This document shows, one piece after another, positions 60,272 through 64,000 of a stretch of DNA of 64,000 bases. Within the stretch, counting starts at the first letter, position 1. Each line of letters begins with the position of its first letter. Made by a program: the position numbers and the translations under genes. Below the pieces are notes generated by a model. That model was given only the letters and a program-made list of their open reading frames with translations. It made no database searches and was not told the origin of the DNA. The stretch comes from Desulfoferula sp040751985 (GTDB taxonomy: Bacteria > Desulfobacterota > Desulfarculia > Desulfarculales > Desulfarculaceae), in the NCBI GenBank assembly GCA_040751985.1, contig JBFMFU010000047.1, positions 1 through 64,000 on the forward strand, given 5' to 3'.

Positions 60272-61802
60272 GGCTCGCCTCCCCGCCGGCCCGGCGGGCC
60301 AGGGCCGCGGCCGCCTCCTGGCGGTCGTCAAAGTGCCGCCGCTGGCCGCCGATGATCTGATAGTCCTCGTGCCCCTTGCCGGCGATGAGGACCACGTCCT
60401 CGGGCGCGGCCGCCTCCACGGCCAGGGCGATGGCCGCGGCCCGGTCCGGCTCCAGCAGGTAGGCCGGGCCCCTGCCGCCCAGGTCGCTGACCTGGACCGC
60501 GCCGGCGTCGCGCAGGCCGGACTCCACCATGGCCATGATGGCCAGGGGGTCCTCGCTGCGCGGGTTGTCGCTGGTCAGTACGGCCAGGTCCGCGCCGGCC
60601 CCTACCGCCTGGCCCATGAGGGGCCGCTTGCCCTGGTCGCGGTCGCCGCCGGCCCCGAAGACGCAGAGCAGGCGGCCCGGGGTCAGGGGGCGCAGGGCGG
60701 CCAGCACGCTGCGCAGGGCCTGGTCGCTGTGGGCGTAGTCCACGAACACCGCCGGCGCTCCGGCCGGGCCCGGCACCCGCTGCAGGCGGCCGGGCACGCC
60801 CGACACCCGGGCCAGGGCGTGTTCGATCTCGCCGGGCTCCATGCCCAGGGCCAGGCCCGCAGCCACGGCGGCCAGCAGGTTCTGCAGGTTGTACAGGCCC
60901 ACCAGGGAGGTGCGGGCCTGGAAGGAGCCGGCCGGCCACACCACCCGGCAGGAGCCGCCGGCGAGGCTGGTGACCGGGTCCAGGCCGCGCACCCGCGCCG
61001 CCGGCGAGAAGCCGTAGGTCAGGGTGCGCAGGCCCAGGCCGGCGCACTCGCCGGCCAGGCGCGAGCCCCGGGGGTCGTCCAGGCAGACCACCGCCGCCGG
61101 GTCCTTGCCCACCCGCCGCGAGCGGAGCAGCACCTGGTTGAACAGCAGGCGCTTGGCGTTGAAGTAGGTCTCCATGTCGCCGTGGTAGTCCAGGTGGTCG
61201 CGGGAGAGGTTGGTGAACAGGCCCAAGTCGAAGTAGCAGCCGGTAACCCGCTCCTGGGCCAGGGCGTGGCTGCTCACCTCCATCACCACGCCGTGGGCGC
61301 CCGCGGCCAGCATCTGGGCCAGGGCCGCCTGCAGGTCCAGGGACTCGGGCGTGGTCATGGCCGCGGCCCGGCGGCTGCCCGGCCAGCGCACCTCCACGGT
61401 GCCCAGCAGGCCCACGCCGCCCCGGCGGGACAACAGCGCCTCCACCAGGTAGGTGACCGTCGTCTTGGCATTGGTGCCGGTCACCCCCACCATGGTCATC
61501 CGGCGGCTGGGCTGGCCGAAGAAGCGGGACGCGGCCAGGGCCAGGGCCCGGCGGGCGTTGGCCACCACCACCTGGGGCAGGTCCACCTCCTGGGGCCGCT
61601 CCACCAGGGCGGCCAGGGCGCCGGCCTTGGCGGCGGCGGCCACGAAGTCGTGCCCGTCGCTGCGCACGCCCTTCAGGGCCGCGAACAGCACCCCCGGCCC
61701 CGCCTTGCGCGAGTCGTAAGCCAGGCCGGTCACCTCGGCGGCGGGCAGCTGGCCGCACACCTGCAGCACCTCCAGGGTGTCTATGAGCGCGGTGAGCCGC
61801 AT
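60258..61802 (-). CDS. murE: MurE, UDP-MurNAc-tripeptide ligase
   Basis: 514 residues, ATG 61802 overlapping the ftsI stop. Marks: VTGLAYDSRKAGPGVLFAAL, GVTGTNAKTTVTYLVEALL (P-loop with Ala instead of Gly at NAKTT), MEVSSHALAQERV, FTNLSRDHLDYHGDME, VDYAHSDQALRSVLAAL, and TSDNPRSEDPLAIM. The DNPR motif favours meso-diaminopimelate as substrate. Confidence 0.96.
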   Translation of the reverse strand: MRLTALIDTLEVLQVCGQLPAAEVTGLAYDSRKAGPGVLFAALKGVRSDGHDFVAAAAKAGALAALVERPQEVDLPQVVVANARRALALAASRFFGQPSRRMTMVGVTGTNAKTTVTYLVEALLSRRGGVGLLGTVEVRWPGSRRAAAMTTPESLDLQAALAQMLAAGAHGVVMEVSSHALAQERVTGCYFDLGLFTNLSRDHLDYHGDMETYFNAKRLLFNQVLLRSRRVGKDPAAVVCLDDPRGSRLAGECAGLGLRTLTYGFSPAARVRGLDPVTSLAGGSCRVVWPAGSFQARTSLVGLYNLQNLLAAVAAGLALGMEPGEIEHALARVSGVPGRLQRVPGPAGAPAVFVDYAHSDQALRSVLAALRPLTPGRLLCVFGAGGDRDQGKRPLMGQAVGAGADLAVLTSDNPRSEDPLAIMAMVESGLRDAGAVQVSDLGGRGPAYLLEPDRAAAIALAVEAAAPEDVVLIAGKGHEDYQIIGGQRRHFDDRQEAAAALARRAGGEASRAQA

Positions 61803-63781
61803 CAAGCGCCTCCGCCACCCGAGCCCAGCTGCACGCTGAGCAGCTTGCCCTGCAGGGGGCGGCCTGGCACCGGCCGCTGGGCCTGCACCCGGCCCCAGCC
61901 ATTGGCCCGCACCTCAAGGCCGAAGCGGTTGGCCAGGGCCAGCACCTGGCGCAGGGTCAGGCCGCTGAGGTCCGGGGCCAGGCCCTTGGCCAGGTCCACG
62001 TCCGGGGCCACCCCGCGCCGGGCCGGGGCCACCCCGCGCCGGGCCGGGGCCTTGGCCTTCAGCAGGGGCGGCTGGGCCGGAGCGGAGTGCACCCCCAGGG
62101 CGGCCAGAGTGGCCCGGGCCATGGCGGCCCAGGCCGGGGCCGCCACCACGCCGCCGTAATGCTGGCCCTGGGGGGTGTCGATCATCACCAAGAGGGCCGC
62201 CTTGGGGTCCTCGGCGGGCAGGAAGCCCACGAACAGGGCCAGGTAGTCGGTCTGCGAGTAGCCGCCGCTCGGCTTGAGCTTCTGGGCGGTGCCGGTCTTG
62301 CCGGCCACGGTGAAGGGCTTCACCCGAGCGACGGTGCCGGTGCCGCCGGGCTGGGTGACGCTGACCATCATGCGGGTGAGCACCTGGGCCTCACCCACCC
62401 CCAGGGGCCGGCCCATGATCTGGGGCTGGGTCTCCCGAGCCAGGCCGCCAGAGGGGTCCACCAGGGCCCGCATCACGAAGGGCCGCATCAGCACGCCGTT
62501 GTTGGCGATGGCCGCCACGGCGGTGGTGAGCTGCAGGGCGGTGACCGCCACGCCCTGGCCGAAGGCGATGTTGGCCGTCTCCACCGGGCCCCAGCGGGAG
62601 GCCGGCCGCAGCAGGCCGCTGGACTCGCCGGGCAGGTCCACGCCGGTGGCGTGGCCGAAGCCGAACGCCAGCAGGGTGCGGTAGAAATCGCCGGCTCCCA
62701 CCTGGCGGGCCACCTTGGCCGCGCCGATGTTGGAGGAGACCTTGATGATCTCGGGCAGGGTCAGGCGGCCGTGGGGGTGGGTGTCGTGGATGACGCGGCC
62801 GGCCACCCGCCAGCGGCCGTTCTCGCAGTTGAAGCGCTCATCCAGGCTCACCTTGCGGCTGTTCAGGGCGGCGGCGGCCAGGAAGAGCTTGAAGGTGGAG
62901 CCGGGCTCGAAGAAGTCGGTGACGGGCCGGTTGCGCCAGTTCTGGCGGGAGTAGCGCTGGTAAACATTGGGGTTGAAGGCGGGCAGCGAGGCCATGGCCA
63001 GGATCTCGCCGGTCTGGGGGATCATCACCACCGCCTGGCCGCCGCGGGCCCGCCAGCGCCGCACGGTGGCGGCCAGTATCTTCTCCACCTGGTACTGCAG
63101 GCCCTTGTCGATGGTCAGGATCAGGTGCTGCCCCTCGGGCAGGCTGGTGATGGCCCGGCCCGAGAGGTGGAATATGCGCCGCTTGGCGTCCAGCAGGCGG
63201 GTCTCGGTGAGGGCCTGGCCGCGCAGGTTTTTATCGTAGGCGCGCTCCAGCCCCTCCAGGCCGCGGGCGTCCAGGCCGGCGAAGCCCAGCAGGTGGCAGG
63301 CCAGGTCGGTGTAGGGGTAGAAGCGCTTGGGCTCCTGCACCAGGTGTACGCCCTTCAGGTGCAGGGCCCGCACCGCCTGGGCCTGGTCGCGGTTCACCCG
63401 CCGGGCCACCCAGACGAAGCCCTTCTCGCCGCGCAGGCGGGCCACCACCTCGGCCGCCGGCAGGCCCAGGGCCCGGGCCAGGGCGCGGCCGGTCTTCCGG
63501 GGCTGGGTGATGGCCACCGGCTGGGCGTAGACGCTGTCGGTGTCCACGCTCAGGGCCAGCTCCTGCTGGTTGCGGTCGTAGATCAAACCGCGGCGGGGCG
63601 GGATCTGCACCTGTTGCATGATCTGCCGGAGGGCCTTCTGCTGCAGGTGCTCGCGCTGCAGCACCTGCAGGTCCAGGGCCCGGACGGCTAGCACCCCGCA
63701 CAGCAGGGCGAAGGCCAGCCCGGTCAGGCGCAGGCGCAGGCGCAGCCAGCGTTTGGCCTCCTGGGCGTGGCTGCGGGTCAT
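61802..63781 (-). CDS. ftsI: Septal penicillin-binding protein FtsI with PASTA domain
   Basis: 659 residues, class B transpeptidase. One membrane anchor (about 18-36), the RRGLIYDRNQ region, active-site Ser295 in EPGSTFK, SSN (349-351), and KTGT (495-498). After the transpeptidase, a Pro/Ala/Arg linker holds two exact copies of ARRGVAP, then one PASTA domain (about 595-655). PASTA in FtsI is usual in Gram-positives and some deltaproteobacteria. ATG overlaps the ftsL stop. Confidence 0.95.
   Translation of the reverse strand: MTRSHAQEAKRWLRLRLRLTGLAFALLCGVLAVRALDLQVLQREHLQQKALRQIMQQVQIPPRRGLIYDRNQQELALSVDTDSVYAQPVAITQPRKTGRALARALGLPAAEVVARLRGEKGFVWVARRVNRDQAQAVRALHLKGVHLVQEPKRFYPYTDLACHLLGFAGLDARGLEGLERAYDKNLRGQALTETRLLDAKRRIFHLSGRAITSLPEGQHLILTIDKGLQYQVEKILAATVRRWRARGGQAVVMIPQTGEILAMASLPAFNPNVYQRYSRQNWRNRPVTDFFEPGSTFKLFLAAAALNSRKVSLDERFNCENGRWRVAGRVIHDTHPHGRLTLPEIIKVSSNIGAAKVARQVGAGDFYRTLLAFGFGHATGVDLPGESSGLLRPASRWGPVETANIAFGQGVAVTALQLTTAVAAIANNGVLMRPFVMRALVDPSGGLARETQPQIMGRPLGVGEAQVLTRMMVSVTQPGGTGTVARVKPFTVAGKTGTAQKLKPSGGYSQTDYLALFVGFLPAEDPKAALLVMIDTPQGQHYGGVVAAPAWAAMARATLAALGVHSAPAQPPLLKAKAPARRGVAPARRGVAPDVDLAKGLAPDLSGLTLRQVLALANRFGLEVRANGWGRVQAQRPVPGRPLQGKLLSVQLGSGGGGA
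62002..62043. repeat. 21-bp tandem duplication in the ftsI linker
   Basis: Two exact adjacent copies of a 21-bp unit (62002-62022 and 62023-62043) plus the first 8 bp of a third. In frame, it doubles ARRGVAP in the linker before the PASTA domain. Looks like a recent slippage event. Confidence 0.85.
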
Positions 63782-64000
63782 GGCAGCACCCTCACCCGCC
63801 CCGGCGGCGGCGGGGCCAGGCCCAGGCGGGCGCCCTCGCGCTCCAGGCGCTCGGGAGAGAGCAGGTTGTTCAGCTCCACCTTGAGCCGCTGCTTGATCTC
63901 CAACAGCTCCCGCTGCACGCTGGTCGCCTGGCTGACCTGGTAGGAGATGTTCAGGGCCCGCACCTCGGTGTAGAGGTAGAACAGGCAGGAAGCGGTAATC
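63778..64000 (-). CDS. ftsL: Cell division protein FtsL, 5' end beyond the window
   Basis: Open frame entering from the right edge; visible C-terminal about 73 residues: hydrophobic ASCLFYLYTEV, a helix with LNISYQVSQATSVQRELLEI that would form a coiled coil, and LSPERLEREGARLGLAPP. This is the normal FtsL pattern (anchor end, leucine zipper-like helix, RLGL motif). Part of the FtsQ-L-B complex. Overlaps ftsI by ATGA. Start codon not in the window. Confidence 0.82.
   Translation of the reverse strand, partial: ITASCLFYLYTEVRALNISYQVSQATSVQRELLEIKQRLKVELNNLLSPERLEREGARLGLAPPPPGRVRVLP

Noticed and set aside
62002..62051. A CRISPR-like or mobile repeat
   Set aside because: The copies are directly adjacent with no spacers, in frame inside ftsI.

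Overview
The window is a GC-rich chromosomal segment from an anaerobic bacterium, most likely a Desulfobacterota (deltaproteobacterial) sulfate reducer or syntroph. The evidence is BamB-F-type aromatic metabolism genes, three genes decoded through in-frame UGA as selenocysteine, FdhD, TamAB and a Gram-negative style dcw cluster. I see no insertion sequence, CRISPR array or prophage. Genes are very tightly packed, with many ATGA, GTGA or TGATG overlaps, and no gene-free stretch exceeds about 300 bases.

Layout. 1-4.9 kb (minus): an unrecognised protein cut by the window edge, adenine deaminase and a phosphotransferase/P-loop kinase fusion. 5.0-10.7 kb (plus): tamA-tamB. 10.7-17.5 kb: a cytidylate-kinase-like/BON protein, pncB, a sigma-54 response regulator, a receiver protein with a degenerate HisKA-like tail, a lipoprotein and two Nudix hydrolases, then tRNA-Pro(CGG). 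17.6-21.7 kb: a lactate-permease-like carrier, prmA, and a tandem pair of HesB-like genes. The first of the pair has UGA where the second has Cys. 21.8-37.0 kb: housekeeping and small enzymes (radical SAM protein, ubiE, MBL protein, nuclease, miaB-bfn-PHP-YkgJ, rhomboid, sensor kinase, NAD kinase) and a glutaconate-CoA-transferase/IpdAB-type subunit pair.

37.0-47.2 kb is the most distinctive region. A strong sigma-70-like promoter overlaps a 21-bp palindrome, followed by a DUF2080-like small protein, a GNAT acetyltransferase and bamB-bamC-bamD-bamE-bamF. This is the tungsten enzyme and Hdr/Mvh-like electron-transfer module of class II benzoyl-CoA reductase. bamE and bamF are each read through a UGA (Sec77 and Sec19) with a plausible downstream SECIS hairpin. 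A second GNAT and an unusual FdhD lie immediately beyond. bamGHI are not in the window.

47.3-64 kb: a small Cys-rich protein and a phosphodiester glycosidase-like protein, then a continuous minus-strand dcw operon (ftsL-ftsI-murE-murF-mraY-murD-ftsW-murG-murC-murB-ftsQ-ftsA-ftsZ, without ddl) whose start continues past the right edge.

How the genes may cooperate (inference): the CoA-transferase/hydrolase pair and BamB-F suit anaerobic aromatic acid breakdown. BamB would carry W-pterin, BamD/E/F would handle low-potential or bifurcating electrons using Sec as a redox or metal ligand, FdhD could service the pterin cofactor, and the two GNATs could acylate pathway CoA enzymes. All functional names rest on sequence recognition by eye; no database search was possible.
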